Shown here: positions 7,540-16,579 of the stretch, piece after piece
Position numbering within the stretch: position 1 is the stretch's first letter
Layout of the letters: every line of letters starts with the position of its first letter
From: Mycolicibacterium goodii
Lineage (GTDB): Bacteria > Actinomycetota > Actinomycetes > Mycobacteriales > Mycobacteriaceae
Direction of reading: 5' to 3'
Assembly: GCF_001187505.1 (NCBI RefSeq)
Contig: NZ_CP012150.1
Span: 7,040,048 to 7,104,047, forward strand
Length of the DNA stretch: 64,000 bases
Position numbers and translations under genes: made by a program
The notes under the pieces: model-generated
Seen by the model: the letters and a program-made list of their open reading frames with translations, nothing else
Told to the model about the DNA's origin: nothing
Databases searched by the model: none

Positions 7540-8388
7540 TCAGGTGGTCGCACGCCAGCCCGACAACCGCGCCTCGATCGCGACGAGGATGCCGTTGAAC
7601 ACCACACCCACCAAGGCGATCGTGACGATGCCGGCGTACATGTTGGGGATCTGGAAGTTGAGCTGCGAGGCGGTGATCAAATACCCCAGCCCGGCTTTCG
7701 CGCCCACCATCTCGGCGGCGATCAACACCAGGATCGACGACGCCGCCGCCATGCGCAGACCGGTGAAGATGGTCGGCACGGCCGCGGGCAGGATCACCTT
7801 CTGGAACAACCGGATCGGGCTCAGCCCGAGGGACCGTGCCGATTTGATCAGCAGCGGGTCGACGGTGCGTACCCCCGAGATCGTGTTGAGCAGGATCGGG
7901 AACGAGGACGCGTAGATCACCAGCGCGACCTTCGAGGTCTCCCCGATGCCCAGGATGAGGACGAACACCGGCAGCAGTGCCAACGCCGCGGTGTTGCGGA
8001 ACAACTCCAGAATCGGATTGAGGAAGTCGGCGACCTGCCGGTACCACCCGATGGCCACGCCCAGCGGGATGCTCACCAGGATCGCCAACGCGAATCCGGC
8101 GAGCGCCCGAGACAGGCTGGCCGAGACATGTTCCCACAGCTGGCCGTTGCCCAGCAGGGTGAACCACGCCTCGACCACCTGGCTCAGTGGCGGCAGGAAA
8201 ACGCTGTCCACCAACCCGATACGCGGGGCGGTCTCCCACACCGCGAGGAACAACGCGATGACGACGACGGGGCGCACCAACCGCCAGGCCAGGGTGCGCA
8301 ACTGTCGAGCGCGCCCAGGTGCGTCCGCGACGACGGGCGATGTGACGACGGGTGCGCGGGGGTCGAGAACCGCCGTGTCGCTAGACAT
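7540..8388 (-). CDS. ABC transporter permease, SsuC/TauC type
   Basis: The 282-residue protein has about six membrane segments and the binding-protein-dependent permease loop (EVFRNTAALALLPVFVLILG-like region near residues 140-160, followed by the EAA-type segment with RSLGLSPIRLF). This places it in the SsuC/TauC branch of aliphatic sulfonate, taurine and nitrate importers. The start overlaps the ATPase stop by 8 bases, showing tight coupling. It would form the membrane channel with the ATPase at 8381-9184 and the lipoprotein at 9181-10248. The exact substrate cannot be read from sequence. Confidence 0.9.
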   Translation of the reverse strand: MSSDTAVLDPRAPVVTSPVVADAPGRARQLRTLAWRLVRPVVVIALFLAVWETAPRIGLVDSVFLPPLSQVVEAWFTLLGNGQLWEHVSASLSRALAGFALAILVSIPLGVAIGWYRQVADFLNPILELFRNTAALALLPVFVLILGIGETSKVALVIYASSFPILLNTISGVRTVDPLLIKSARSLGLSPIRLFQKVILPAAVPTIFTGLRMAAASSILVLIAAEMVGAKAGLGYLITASQLNFQIPNMYAGIVTIALVGVVFNGILVAIEARLSGWRATT

Positions 8389-9184
8389 GCGTAATCTCCT
8401 GACTCTTGGCGCGCTCCACCTCGTCGTGCAGAAGCGACCAGATGTGGTGGCGCTGCTCGCGGAACCCGGCGCTCGAGCGCACGTCTTCGCCGCCGCGGTC
8501 GATCTCGACGTCGACGATCTGCTTGATCCGGCCGGGCCGCGAGGTCAGCACCGCGACGCGCTGCCCGAGGTACAGCGCCTCGTCGATGCCGTGCGTGATG
8601 AACAGGATGGTCTTGCCGGTGGCCTCCCAGATCCCCAACAGCTCGTCCTGTAACGACTCGCGCGTCTGCGCGTCCAGCGCCGCGAACGGTTCGTCCATCA
8701 GCAGCACCTCCGGATCGAAGGCCAGGCTCCGGGCGATCGCCACCCGCTGTTTCATGCCGCCGGACAACTCGTGCGGGTAGCGATCGGCAAAAGCCGCCAG
8801 CCCCACCAGTTCCAGGTAATACTCGGCGCGCTGCTTGCGCTCGGAGGCGGGCAGGCCCTTGGCCTCCAGACCGAACTCGATGTTCTTGCGTGCGGTGCGC
8901 CACGGCAGCAGCGCATACTGCTGGAAGACGATGCCGCGGTCCAGCCCGGGTCCGGTGATCGGGACGCCGTCGAGCAGGATCTCTCCCGACGTCGGTTGGC
9001 TCAACCCGCCGAGCAGGTCGAGCAGCGTCGACTTGCCGCACCCACTCGGGCCGACCAGGACGAGAAACTCCCCGGCCGCCACGTCGAGGCTGATGTCGTC
9101 GATCGCCGTGAACGTGGACTTCTCACCTCGGACGTCGAAGTGCTTGGTGACGTTGCGTAGCCGCAACTTCGGTTCGTCGCTCAT
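8381..9184 (-). CDS. ABC transporter ATPase, SsuB/TauB type
   Basis: The 267-residue ATPase has Walker A (GPSGCGKST, near residue 42), a Q-loop (VFQQYALLPW), the ABC signature (LSGGMKQRVAIARSL) and Walker B (VLLMDEPFAALD), followed by an H-loop (FITHGIDEAL). It belongs to the nitrate/sulfonate/taurine importer group and powers uptake at the inner face of the membrane. It overlaps the substrate-binding gene by 4 bases and the permease gene by 8, so all three are one operon read from about 10250 downward. All catalytic motifs are intact. Confidence 0.92.
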   Translation of the reverse strand: MSDEPKLRLRNVTKHFDVRGEKSTFTAIDDISLDVAAGEFLVLVGPSGCGKSTLLDLLGGLSQPTSGEILLDGVPITGPGLDRGIVFQQYALLPWRTARKNIEFGLEAKGLPASERKQRAEYYLELVGLAAFADRYPHELSGGMKQRVAIARSLAFDPEVLLMDEPFAALDAQTRESLQDELLGIWEATGKTILFITHGIDEALYLGQRVAVLTSRPGRIKQIVDVEIDRGGEDVRSSAGFREQRHHIWSLLHDEVERAKSQEITHV

Positions 9185-10248
9185 TTCTTCGCCAATGCTT
9201 GCCCGTCGGGACCACTGTCGGTGGGGTAGGTGCCGTTGGCATACGGGTTGAACTCGTTGGTGTAGAGGTCTTTTGCCTTCAGCTCACCCTCTTTGAGCTC
9301 ACCGTTGCACACCAGCCAGTCGATCCAGGTCTGCAGCTCACGTTCGGCGATCACCGCCCCCGCTACGGGCAGGCCCGAGCTGCGCCAGTAGTCGATGGTC
9401 TTGGTGTCCTCGTTGCGGTGGCGGTTGTTGATGATCTCGCGGAACTTGGCCACCACCTCGTCGCGCGGTGTCACCTGGGTCCAACGGATCGCGCGCGCCG
9501 TGCCCTGCACGAAATCGGCGGCGGCGTCGCGGTTCCTGGCGATGAAGTCGTCGCGCATCACGTAGGTGCCGTAACTGAACGCGCCGAACAACGCCTTGTC
9601 GGTGAACAACGGCCGGATACCGCCGCGTTCCTGCGCGGTCTCACGCCAGATGCCGTTCATCGCGGCGACGTCGATCTGCTTTTCCCGCAACGCCTGTTCG
9701 GTGTTGACCGGCGGGACCACCGTCAACGTCACGGTCTTGATCTCGTCGTTGGACAGGCCCTGCTGGGCCAACCATTCGCGGGTGAGGAACTCGTGGTGCG
9801 CGCCGAGGGTGTTCATGCCGACCTTCTTGCCGATCAGGTCACGCGCGGTGCGGATCGGGCTGTCCTCGAGCACGAAGTAGCCGGTGTACTCGCCGTCGTC
9901 GGCGCCGTAGGAGCTCAGCACCGAGGTGATCGGCGCGCCCGCGGCGTTGAGCTTGACCACCGCCCCGTTGAACGCCGAGCCGACATCGATGTCGCCGGTC
10001 GCCACCGACTGGATGTCCTGCGGGCCGCTGGTCGTGTTGCCGACCCACTCCAGCTTGATCTTGTCGTAGTAGCCGAGTTCTTCTGCAAGTTCCTGGAATT
10101 CGACCTGCCCGGCCCACCCCTGATACCGGACCACGGTCCTGCCGTCGGCGGTCTGTGCGGAGTTCTGCGACGATCCGCACGCCGCCGACACCAGGGCGGT
10201 GGCAAGTAGCGCGACGATCGGCGCGAACACCGAACGTTGTGGCCGCAT
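9181..10248 (-). CDS. Substrate-binding lipoprotein, SsuA/TauA type
   Basis: The 355-residue protein starts with a lipoprotein signal (VALLATALVSAACGSS; lipidated Cys near residue 24) and continues as a type II solute-binding protein: YQGWAGQVEFQELAEELGYYD, a TGDIDVGSAFNG stretch, and LIGKKVGMNTLGAHHEFL. It is the extracytoplasmic receptor of the sulfonate/taurine-type importer and the first gene of the four-gene operon that ends with the monooxygenase at 6135. A good ribosome site (ggaggg) precedes the ATG at 10248. A short palindrome at 10292-10302 lies in the promoter region. The ligand is inferred only from the family and the partner monooxygenase. Confidence 0.88.
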   Translation of the reverse strand: MRPQRSVFAPIVALLATALVSAACGSSQNSAQTADGRTVVRYQGWAGQVEFQELAEELGYYDKIKLEWVGNTTSGPQDIQSVATGDIDVGSAFNGAVVKLNAAGAPITSVLSSYGADDGEYTGYFVLEDSPIRTARDLIGKKVGMNTLGAHHEFLTREWLAQQGLSNDEIKTVTLTVVPPVNTEQALREKQIDVAAMNGIWRETAQERGGIRPLFTDKALFGAFSYGTYVMRDDFIARNRDAAADFVQGTARAIRWTQVTPRDEVVAKFREIINNRHRNEDTKTIDYWRSSGLPVAGAVIAERELQTWIDWLVCNGELKEGELKAKDLYTNEFNPYANGTYPTDSGPDGQALAKK

Positions 10249-10291
10249 GACGGCCCTCCCCCCATAGACGAACTGTTGTCGAACTCGGCCA

Positions 10292-10302
10292 TGTTGACAA
10301 CA
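10292..10302. promoter_or_regulatory. Possible operator of the ABC/monooxygenase operon
   Basis: TGTTGACAACA is an odd palindrome with perfect 5-bp arms, 44 bases upstream of the binding-protein start. A related half (tgttgtcgaa) lies at about 10274-10283. The position suits a repressor or activator site, but no regulator gene is adjacent and the match could be chance. Confidence 0.25.
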
Positions 10303-10323
10303 AATGGGGGTCGCGTGACCCTT

Positions 10324-10349
10324 TGCGCTCGCCGGGAGTCGAACCCCGT
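10324..10349 (-). other. tRNA T-arm-like fragment
   Basis: On the minus strand this reads CGGGG-TTCGACT-CCCGG followed by CGAGCGC-A, the layout of a tRNA T arm, 3' acceptor strand and discriminator. One T-stem pair is mismatched and no D or anticodon arm lies upstream, so it is not a tRNA gene. It could be the leftover 3' end of a tRNA used as an attachment site, or chance. Confidence 0.3.
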
Positions 10350-10433
10350 GCAGATGCCGTCATACGAATCGAGAGTGACGAAAATACCGCGTGGGACACC
10401 TCTGCCACAGCATTTCTCGTTCTCGGCGAAGGT

Positions 10434-11222
10434 TCAGGCGCCGCCATACCGGGGTTGCAGGATCGGGGCGAGCGCGCCGAGCGGGATGTGCGCCTGCACG
10501 GTGCCGCCGTCCATCGACCACTGCATGACGCCGGGGGTGAAGTCGGTCGGCCGATCCCGACCCACCGGATAGTCCGGCATGTAGACGATCAGCTCGTCGG
10601 GTGTCAACGCCCACGCCTTGTAGGCGCCGGAGTACACCTTGTCCGGCGTCCAGCGGTCCACGACGAACGGATAGGTACCCGGCTGGTGCGGGGGTGGGGC
10701 CTGATCAAGTGCCTGGATGACGAACGGTTCGGCCAGCGGCGGGATTTCGATCAGCGGATCGACGCCGGGCTTCATGAGGTCGGCGAGTTGCAGCCGCCGG
10801 CCCTCGGCCATGTCGAATGTGAATGTGCGATAGGCGTTGTTGAAGTCCGGTCCGTCGGCGTGATAGGTCTCGCGGAACACCACCGACAGCGCGTCGCTGT
10901 GCCGGAAGATCTGGTAGTTCGCCTCGCCAAAGCTGTCGGCGACCATCTTCTGGCCTGCCCTCATCCAGTTGCCCACCAGCGTGGACAGGTAGTCGCGCAC
11001 CACCGGACCGGCCACCTGGTCGTCGACGAGCTCGCCGGGGATGGCGACCTTGATGTCGCGGGTTGCCTTGCGGTCGGACTCCATCGACAGGTGGCAGTAC
11101 GGCCCGTCCATCCGTCCGGCGAGATCGTCACAGAATGACACCGCCGACGCTCCGGCAGGCGGGGCCGTCACGAGCGCGGCGACCGTCAGTGCCGCGCCGA
11201 TCAGTGGGGCCAGCCGCGTCAT
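10434..11222 (-). CDS. Secreted MPT64-like (RsiV/DUF3298) protein
   Basis: The 262-residue protein begins with a secretion signal (MTRLAPLIGAALTVAALVTAPPAGASA) and then resembles the MPT64/RsiV-type fold of mycobacterial secreted proteins. It has an IKVAIPGELVDD start of the first domain, a YRTFTFDMAEGRRLQLADLM-type segment near the centre and the tail TVQAHIPLGALAPIL. Two early cysteines (SFCDDL, GPYCHL) may form a disulfide. Its ATG lies two bases after the stop of the Mce-associated gene, so it is the last gene of the mce operon. Proteins of this kind often trail mce clusters, but their role is unknown. Confidence 0.75.
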   Translation of the reverse strand: MTRLAPLIGAALTVAALVTAPPAGASAVSFCDDLAGRMDGPYCHLSMESDRKATRDIKVAIPGELVDDQVAGPVVRDYLSTLVGNWMRAGQKMVADSFGEANYQIFRHSDALSVVFRETYHADGPDFNNAYRTFTFDMAEGRRLQLADLMKPGVDPLIEIPPLAEPFVIQALDQAPPPHQPGTYPFVVDRWTPDKVYSGAYKAWALTPDELIVYMPDYPVGRDRPTDFTPGVMQWSMDGGTVQAHIPLGALAPILQPRYGGA

Positions 11223-11224
11223 GC

Positions 11225-11896
11225 TCAGGGCAGCTCGACTTTGCTTGCTTTCCATTGCCCGTCGATCTTCTCCATGGTCATCTTGATGCGGCTGCGGTCG
11301 ATCCGCGGATCCGGCACGGCGGTGTTCTGCACGGACTGGTCGACGAAGAGCAACACCACGACCTTGTCCTTGGTCGCTGACTGCACCGCCGATTCCACGA
11401 CCACCCCGTGCGCGGTGGCCTTGTTCTCGATCAACAGCTGGCGCAGCTGCATGCTCGATTGCGAGTACATGTCCTTGAATTCGCCCGTGGCGCCGGCGAG
11501 CACCTGGTCGAAGTTTTCGTCGACCTTGTTCGAGTCGATGCTGGTGAGCACCTGGGCGTAGTTCGCCGCGGCATCTCTCGCCTGGTTCCCGGCCTGCATC
11601 ACCTGTTTGGTCTGCCACAGCTGCCAGCCCAGGAAACCGCAGCCACCCACCAGTGCGGCGATGAGAATGCCTGCGGCGAGTCCCCGTACGCTTCGGCGGC
11701 GGTTCGGCTTGATCGCCGTAGCGACGGGCTTCTCCTCGGTGGCTTCCTCCGGCGCTTCCTCCGCGCACGGGGGCTCGGATTCTGTTGCGGCCGTGTCGAC
11801 TTCCGACGCGGTGTCGTCGTCGACGGTTTCTGTTGTTGAGTCGTCCTCGACGACTTCGTCGAAAACGTCCTTGCGCTTGTCGGTCTTGAGCTTCAC
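11225..11896 (-). CDS. Mce-associated membrane protein
   Basis: The 223-residue protein has an acidic, Asp/Glu/Thr-rich cytoplasmic N-terminus (residues 1-60), a basic patch (NRRRSVRG), one membrane segment (near residues 68-90, AAGILIAALVGGCGFLGWQLW) and an extracytoplasmic domain. That is the layout of the Mas/Mam proteins encoded after mceF. In M. tuberculosis such proteins stabilise the Mce complex. It starts 27 bases after mceF and ends two bases before the MPT64-like gene, consistent with one transcript. Function is assigned from domain layout and position. Confidence 0.85.
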   Translation of the reverse strand: MKLKTDKRKDVFDEVVEDDSTTETVDDDTASEVDTAATESEPPCAEEAPEEATEEKPVATAIKPNRRRSVRGLAAGILIAALVGGCGFLGWQLWQTKQVMQAGNQARDAAANYAQVLTSIDSNKVDENFDQVLAGATGEFKDMYSQSSMQLRQLLIENKATAHGVVVESAVQSATKDKVVVLLFVDQSVQNTAVPDPRIDRSRIKMTMEKIDGQWKASKVELP

Positions 11897-11923
11897 GGTG
11901 ATCTCCTTCGGGTGAGGGCGTGG

Positions 11924-13180
11924 CTACCGGGGAGGTTCGATCGGTAGCGTCGGTCCTCCGTAGGGCGTGGGAATGGTGTAACGGCCCCTGGGTGTGGGAT
12001 CGGTCTGCCGACCGAGGTCGGCACCCGGCGGCGGCCCGGCCGTGTCGTCGTCGGCCGGTCGTGGCGCGTTCTTCGCGCCGCGGACCAGCACGCCCGGGTG
12101 GACGTCGGTGCAGTAGGTGTACATGAACGGCTCGGGGTAATCCGCCGATGAGGGTGGCAGTTTCGGTGTGCCGTAGTCGCAGGTGTAGCGCGGGTAGGCC
12201 TCGGCCGTCCCCCACAGCCCGCCGTCGTGTACCGCGGACCCGATCGCGTCGAGCACCGAGGTGCGGTAGGACGGGAACAGCGCGTTGAGCGCGGGCACCC
12301 GCAGGTAGAGCAGCCGCGAGGCGGTGGTGAGGTTGCCCAGCAGCTGCACCATGGTGTCGGAGTTGTCGAGGAACAAGTTGTCGACCGCTGCCAGGGTCTC
12401 CGGTGTCTGGTTGGTCAGTCGACGGTAACCCTCGCGCATCTTGTCGATGCCGGTGAAGGTTTCGGTGAGATTGTCCGAGGCGACGCCGATGCCGGGGTTC
12501 TTGTCGGCGAGCATCGTGAACACCACCCGGCTGGTCCGCAGCAGCGAACTGGTCTGCGGCAGCACCGAATCGAGTGTGGAGAGCAGGAAGGTGCCGCCGT
12601 CGACGATGTCGGCGAGCTTCTGCGGCCCGGCGTCGGTGAGGCTCAGCTCGCGCTTGATGAGCTCGATCTTGGCGGTGTCGACCTGTCCGAGTGCGCCGTC
12701 GGCGTCGGCCAGCAGATTCGCCAGGCTCACCGGCACGGTGGCGCGGCCCTGTTCGATCACGGCGCCGTCGGCGAGGAACCGGGTCGATCCGCCTGTGGGC
12801 GCGTCGATGAAGTCGATGTACTGTTCACCGGCCGGCGACAGTCCCGACACCCGGACATCGCTGGACTCCGGGATCTTCACCGACGACTTCACCCTGACGA
12901 CGGCGGCGACCCCGGTGGGCGTGATGTCGAGGCGTTCCACCCGGCCGATCGGCACGCCCCGCAGCGTCACGTCCTGATCGGGCAGAAGTCCTGCCGATTC
13001 CGGTAACTCGACGGTGAGCCGGTAGTCCGATTCGAGCGGGTTCACCTGCAGCGCCCCGAAGAACAGGTAGGTCGTCGCGACGACGAGCGTCATGATCAGC
13101 CCGAGCGCCGACAGCCAGGCCCGCTTGCGGTACCCGAAACGGACGAGGTCGACGATCCGGTCGGCGATGGCGGGGATCAT
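11924..13180 (-). CDS. mceF: MceF subunit of lipid transporter
   Basis: This 418-residue Mce protein has one N-terminal membrane anchor (near residues 20-45), then the MCE domain (ESDYRLTVELPESAGLLP, VTLRGVPIGRVERLDI), a long helical region with many leucines (residues 150-310) and a proline-rich tail. Mce subunits form a hexameric tube carrying lipids across the mycobacterial envelope toward the YrbE permease. It overlaps mceE by four bases (ATGA) and is the sixth mce gene of the operon. Which lipid is carried, and which numbered mce operon this is, cannot be decided here. Confidence 0.93.
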   Translation of the reverse strand: MIPAIADRIVDLVRFGYRKRAWLSALGLIMTLVVATTYLFFGALQVNPLESDYRLTVELPESAGLLPDQDVTLRGVPIGRVERLDITPTGVAAVVRVKSSVKIPESSDVRVSGLSPAGEQYIDFIDAPTGGSTRFLADGAVIEQGRATVPVSLANLLADADGALGQVDTAKIELIKRELSLTDAGPQKLADIVDGGTFLLSTLDSVLPQTSSLLRTSRVVFTMLADKNPGIGVASDNLTETFTGIDKMREGYRRLTNQTPETLAAVDNLFLDNSDTMVQLLGNLTTASRLLYLRVPALNALFPSYRTSVLDAIGSAVHDGGLWGTAEAYPRYTCDYGTPKLPPSSADYPEPFMYTYCTDVHPGVLVRGAKNAPRPADDDTAGPPPGADLGRQTDPTPRGRYTIPTPYGGPTLPIEPPR

Positions 13181-14421
13181 CGTGGGGCCTCGGCCGGAGC
13201 CGGGGCCGGGGCCTCGGCCGGCGGTGCGGGCGCGGCCACGCGCGGGTCGACGATGATCTCGCCGGGTTCGGTGGGGCTGGGGATCACCGGAACCTGCGGC
13301 ACGCCGGGGCCTTTGCCGACGACCCGTTCCTGCAGGCGGAGCAACGTGTACTTGAGCGTGCCCACCAACTGGTGCCAGTCCGACCGCTTCGGCCCGTGCA
13401 ACCCTTGGTCACCGGCGTAACCGATGTCCGGGATTGAGCCGAGGATCAGACGGTCGACACTCGCGTCGAGCGCGATCGCACCGGAGCTCATCGACTTGAT
13501 GAACGGCGGCAGCAACCGGTTGAGCGCGTAGAGCGTCGCGTCCGGTGCCAACGCGACGTCGTTCCAGGCCCGGGCAACGGTGTTCGCGTCGGCGATGACG
13601 CTGCGACCGCTGGCGTCGGTACCGGCGATCGACGGGAACTTGCGCAGCTGGTTGGCGACATCACCGAGCTGGGTGACCAGGTCCGCGATCTGCGTGGTGT
13701 GCTCCGCGAGCGTGTCCGTGGCGGGCCGGGCCTGCGCCATCACGTCGCTGAGTGTCTGGTTCTTGGCCGAAATCTGTTGGGCCAGTAGTGATGTCTCCGA
13801 CATCGCGGTCGAGATCTGCTCCGACCGCGCCGTCAGCGTCGCGAGCGTGTTGTTGGTCTTGCGGATCAGGTTGCCGAACGCCTGCCCCTGATCGCCGGTC
13901 GCCTTGCCCATGCCGTTGATGAGGTTGGTGAAGTTGCGCACCGCACCTCCGTTGACGAGGATCGCCGCGGAGCTCAGCACCGATTCGACGGTCGCGGCGG
14001 CCGCCGTCGACCGCAGATCGATGGTGTCGCCGTCTTTGAGCAACGGCGTACCGGACTCGACCGGGCCAGGCGGTTTGATCGCGATGAAGACGTCACCGAG
14101 CGGTGTCGCGGAACGTAGTTCGGCGGTGCTGCCCTGCGGCAGCCGCACGCCGTCCATGATCCGCAGCCCGGTGACCGCGGTGTAGTTGCGCGCGACGATC
14201 GATTCCAGCTGACCGATGTCGGCGCCGGCGAGCTTCACCTTGGCGTTGGCCGGCAGGTTCAGCGCGTTGGAGAACACCGCGGTGATCCGGTAGCCGCCGG
14301 AGCCGACACCGGGTGCCGGCAGCGGAAGGTCGGCCAGACCGTTTGTCGCGCAGCCGGAGACGACGACACATACGGTCAGCGCAAGGGCCGCGACGAATCG
14401 TGACTTCCGAACACCCGCCAT
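13177..14421 (-). CDS. mceE: MceE lipoprotein subunit
   Basis: The 414-residue product starts MAGVRKSRFVAALALTVCVVV and carries a lipobox ending in SGCATN, the hallmark of the MceE (Lpr-type) subunit, the only lipoprotein of the six. The MCE domain follows (YRITAVFSNALNLPANAKVKL, GADIGQLESIV), then a helical region and a Pro/Ala-rich tail. The ATG at 14421 shares one base with the mceD stop (TGATG). An upstream frame to 14538 lies inside mceD and is not used. It acts in the same transport tube as its neighbours. Confidence 0.93.
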   Translation of the reverse strand: MAGVRKSRFVAALALTVCVVVSGCATNGLADLPLPAPGVGSGGYRITAVFSNALNLPANAKVKLAGADIGQLESIVARNYTAVTGLRIMDGVRLPQGSTAELRSATPLGDVFIAIKPPGPVESGTPLLKDGDTIDLRSTAAAATVESVLSSAAILVNGGAVRNFTNLINGMGKATGDQGQAFGNLIRKTNNTLATLTARSEQISTAMSETSLLAQQISAKNQTLSDVMAQARPATDTLAEHTTQIADLVTQLGDVANQLRKFPSIAGTDASGRSVIADANTVARAWNDVALAPDATLYALNRLLPPFIKSMSSGAIALDASVDRLILGSIPDIGYAGDQGLHGPKRSDWHQLVGTLKYTLLRLQERVVGKGPGVPQVPVIPSPTEPGEIIVDPRVAAPAPPAEAPAPAPAEAPR

Positions 14422-15542
14422 CACTTCTGCCCCATCGCCGCGAGTCCGTCGAGCATGGAGCTCAACCCGAAGTCGGGTCCGAAATCTTGCAACGTCCCGG
14501 TGCTGCAACCCAACTGCCGCAGACCCATCATGTTGCACACCTCTTTGATCAGCTGGTTGTCGAACAGCAGCTTGTCGGTGACCACCTTGACCCGCAGCGC
14601 GCCGTTCTTCTGGTCGGCGACGTTGTACAGGTTGTCCAGGGTCATCGGTGCGACGTCGAGCAGTTCCTTGACATCGCGGTTGTGGTCGACGGCGACGGTG
14701 TTCAGCACGACGTCACCGTTGGCGACCATGTCTTTGATGGTCTCCCGGTGGGTCTCGAGCACCTGGCCGGTGTGGGTGAGCACCTCGTTGATCTTCTTGC
14801 CGGTGGCCCCGCTGCCGAGGTCCTCGTCGGCGACGATTTGGCTGAGCGCCCGCACCGACGAACCGAATTCGCGCATCATGGCGTCGTTGTCGGCGGCGGC
14901 TCGCGACAGCGAGCTCAGGTTCCCGACGATGGTGGTCAGCTGATCTCTGGTCACCTGACCGCGATCGGCGCTGAGCCGCAACGCGTTCGACAGTTCACCG
15001 AGCGCGTCCTTCATCTGCCTGCCGTTGCCGTCGACGATGGCCGCACCGGAGCCGAGGACGTCGGCGATCGGGCCGTTACCCGTGCCGTCGCCGCGCAGCG
15101 AGCCCGCGAGCTTGTCGAGAACGTCGAGCACCCGCGCGAATTCGACCGGGGTGCGGGTGCGGTTCAAGCCGATGGTGTCGTGGTTCCGCAGCGTCGGGCC
15201 GCCGCGGTACGGCGGGGTCAGCTCGATCTGGCGGTCGGTGAGGATCGAGTTCGAGATGGTGGCCGCCTGGACGTCGGCGGGAATCTTGACCCCCTTGTCG
15301 ACCGTGAACTGCACCTCGACGTAGCCGTTCTTGTTGCTGATCTTGTCGACCTCGCCCACCGGCATCCCGAGGACCGCGACCACGTTGCCCTGGTAAAGCC
15401 CGGCGGCGCTGTCGAACTGCGCGGTGACGGTGATCGCGTCCATCTGCTGGTTGACGTACGCGCCGCCGACGGTGAGGACCACCCCACCGAGCACCGCCGC
15501 GGCGAGCAACGCCGCGACCACCTTGTTCTTGAGGAGTTTCAT
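14421..15542 (-). CDS. mceD: MceD subunit
   Basis: The 373-residue product has an N-terminal membrane segment (MKLLKNKVVAALLAAAVLGG), an MCE domain (ITVTAQFDSAAGLYQGNVV, VLGMPVGEVDKIS) and a long helical C-terminal region ending with two cysteines (EVCNMMGLRQLGCSTG). Fourth of the six Mce subunits by order. The start at 15542 overlaps the mceC stop by four bases. An in-frame upstream extension to 15608 is inside mceC and unlikely. All features are consistent with an intact gene. Confidence 0.93.
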   Translation of the reverse strand: MKLLKNKVVAALLAAAVLGGVVLTVGGAYVNQQMDAITVTAQFDSAAGLYQGNVVAVLGMPVGEVDKISNKNGYVEVQFTVDKGVKIPADVQAATISNSILTDRQIELTPPYRGGPTLRNHDTIGLNRTRTPVEFARVLDVLDKLAGSLRGDGTGNGPIADVLGSGAAIVDGNGRQMKDALGELSNALRLSADRGQVTRDQLTTIVGNLSSLSRAAADNDAMMREFGSSVRALSQIVADEDLGSGATGKKINEVLTHTGQVLETHRETIKDMVANGDVVLNTVAVDHNRDVKELLDVAPMTLDNLYNVADQKNGALRVKVVTDKLLFDNQLIKEVCNMMGLRQLGCSTGTLQDFGPDFGLSSMLDGLAAMGQK

Positions 15543-16579
15543 TTGCAGTCCTGGAAGTACGGGATCATGCCGAATTGCTCGGCCCGGCCGCTGATGGCGC
15601 ACATCCACGAGTCGATCAGCAGACCGCTGGAGGCGTTGAAGTCGATCGCGTTGCCGGTACCGGTCATGTTGGCGATGTTGCGCAATGCGATCGGCGCGGT
15701 CTGCAGGATGCTGCGCAGCATGCCGTCGTTCTTGCCGAGCAGCGCCGACAGTTCACGCAGATCGGTGAGCAGCTTCTCCAGCTCGGGCCGATCGTCGATC
15801 ACGATGCCGCTCAGGGTCTGCACCAGGTTGGTGAGCGCGTCCATCATCGCGTGGAAGGTCGCGCGCCGGGCGACGAACTCCGCCAGCAGCGAGTTGCCCT
15901 GGTTCATCAGGCTGCCGATGGTGGACTTCTGCCGGTACAGGGTGTTGCTGACCAGCTCGGTGGTCTTCAGCAGCTCACCCAGTTGGTCGCGGCGTTGCGC
16001 GATGATCGTCGACAGGGTGTGGGTGTTCTCCAATGCCTGCGGGATAACCGGCGGCAGGGTTTCCAGTTGCTTGCCGAGGATCTGCAGCGTCTGCGCGAAC
16101 TTGTCGGAGTCGACCTGCTCGAAGGTGGTGGTGACATCGGTCAACGCCTCCTGCAGGTCGTAGGGCACGTCGGTGTGCGACAGGTCGAAAATCCTGTCGG
16201 GCAGCGAACCGTCGCCCGCGGGCTCCAGCGCGAGGTAGCGCGAACCGAGGATGGTGGTGACCATGATCTTCGCGCGCGAATCCGCGCCGAGCGCAACGTC
16301 GTTGCGGACCTTGATCTTCGCCTCGACGTGATCGCCGGCCAGTCGCATGCTCTTGACCTCGCCGACGGGGATGCCCGCGATCGTCACCGGGTTGCCTGCC
16401 TTGAGCGCGGCGGCCTGCAGGAAGCGCGCGGTGTACTGCGTGTAGCCGATGTCGGCGACCCGTACCAGCAGCATCCCCCCGATCAGCACCGACACCACGG
16501 CGACCGCGACGACGCCGAGCCACAGGCGGTTGTAGTTCTCCAGTGGCTTGCGTCGCTTGGCTTTTCGCGCCTCAGCCAT
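15539..16579 (-). CDS. mceC: MceC subunit
   Basis: The 346-residue product has a basic N-terminus (MAEARKAKRRKPLENYNRL), one membrane segment (residues 20-42) and an MCE domain (YTARFLQAAALKAGNPVTI, AGIPVGEVKSMRL), followed by helices with leucine repeats and a C-terminal cysteine pair (SWMCAIS, YFQDC). It overlaps mceB by eight bases and mceD by four. It is shorter than MceC proteins that carry long proline-rich tails. Part of the Mce lipid-transport tube. Confidence 0.93.
   Translation of the reverse strand: MAEARKAKRRKPLENYNRLWLGVVAVAVVSVLIGGMLLVRVADIGYTQYTARFLQAAALKAGNPVTIAGIPVGEVKSMRLAGDHVEAKIKVRNDVALGADSRAKIMVTTILGSRYLALEPAGDGSLPDRIFDLSHTDVPYDLQEALTDVTTTFEQVDSDKFAQTLQILGKQLETLPPVIPQALENTHTLSTIIAQRRDQLGELLKTTELVSNTLYRQKSTIGSLMNQGNSLLAEFVARRATFHAMMDALTNLVQTLSGIVIDDRPELEKLLTDLRELSALLGKNDGMLRSILQTAPIALRNIANMTGTGNAIDFNASSGLLIDSWMCAISGRAEQFGMIPYFQDCK

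Noticed and set aside
14313..16163. A 616-codon plus-strand open frame inside the mce operon
   Set aside because: It is antisense to mceE, mceD and mceC, which carry clear MCE domains and overlapping start/stop codons.
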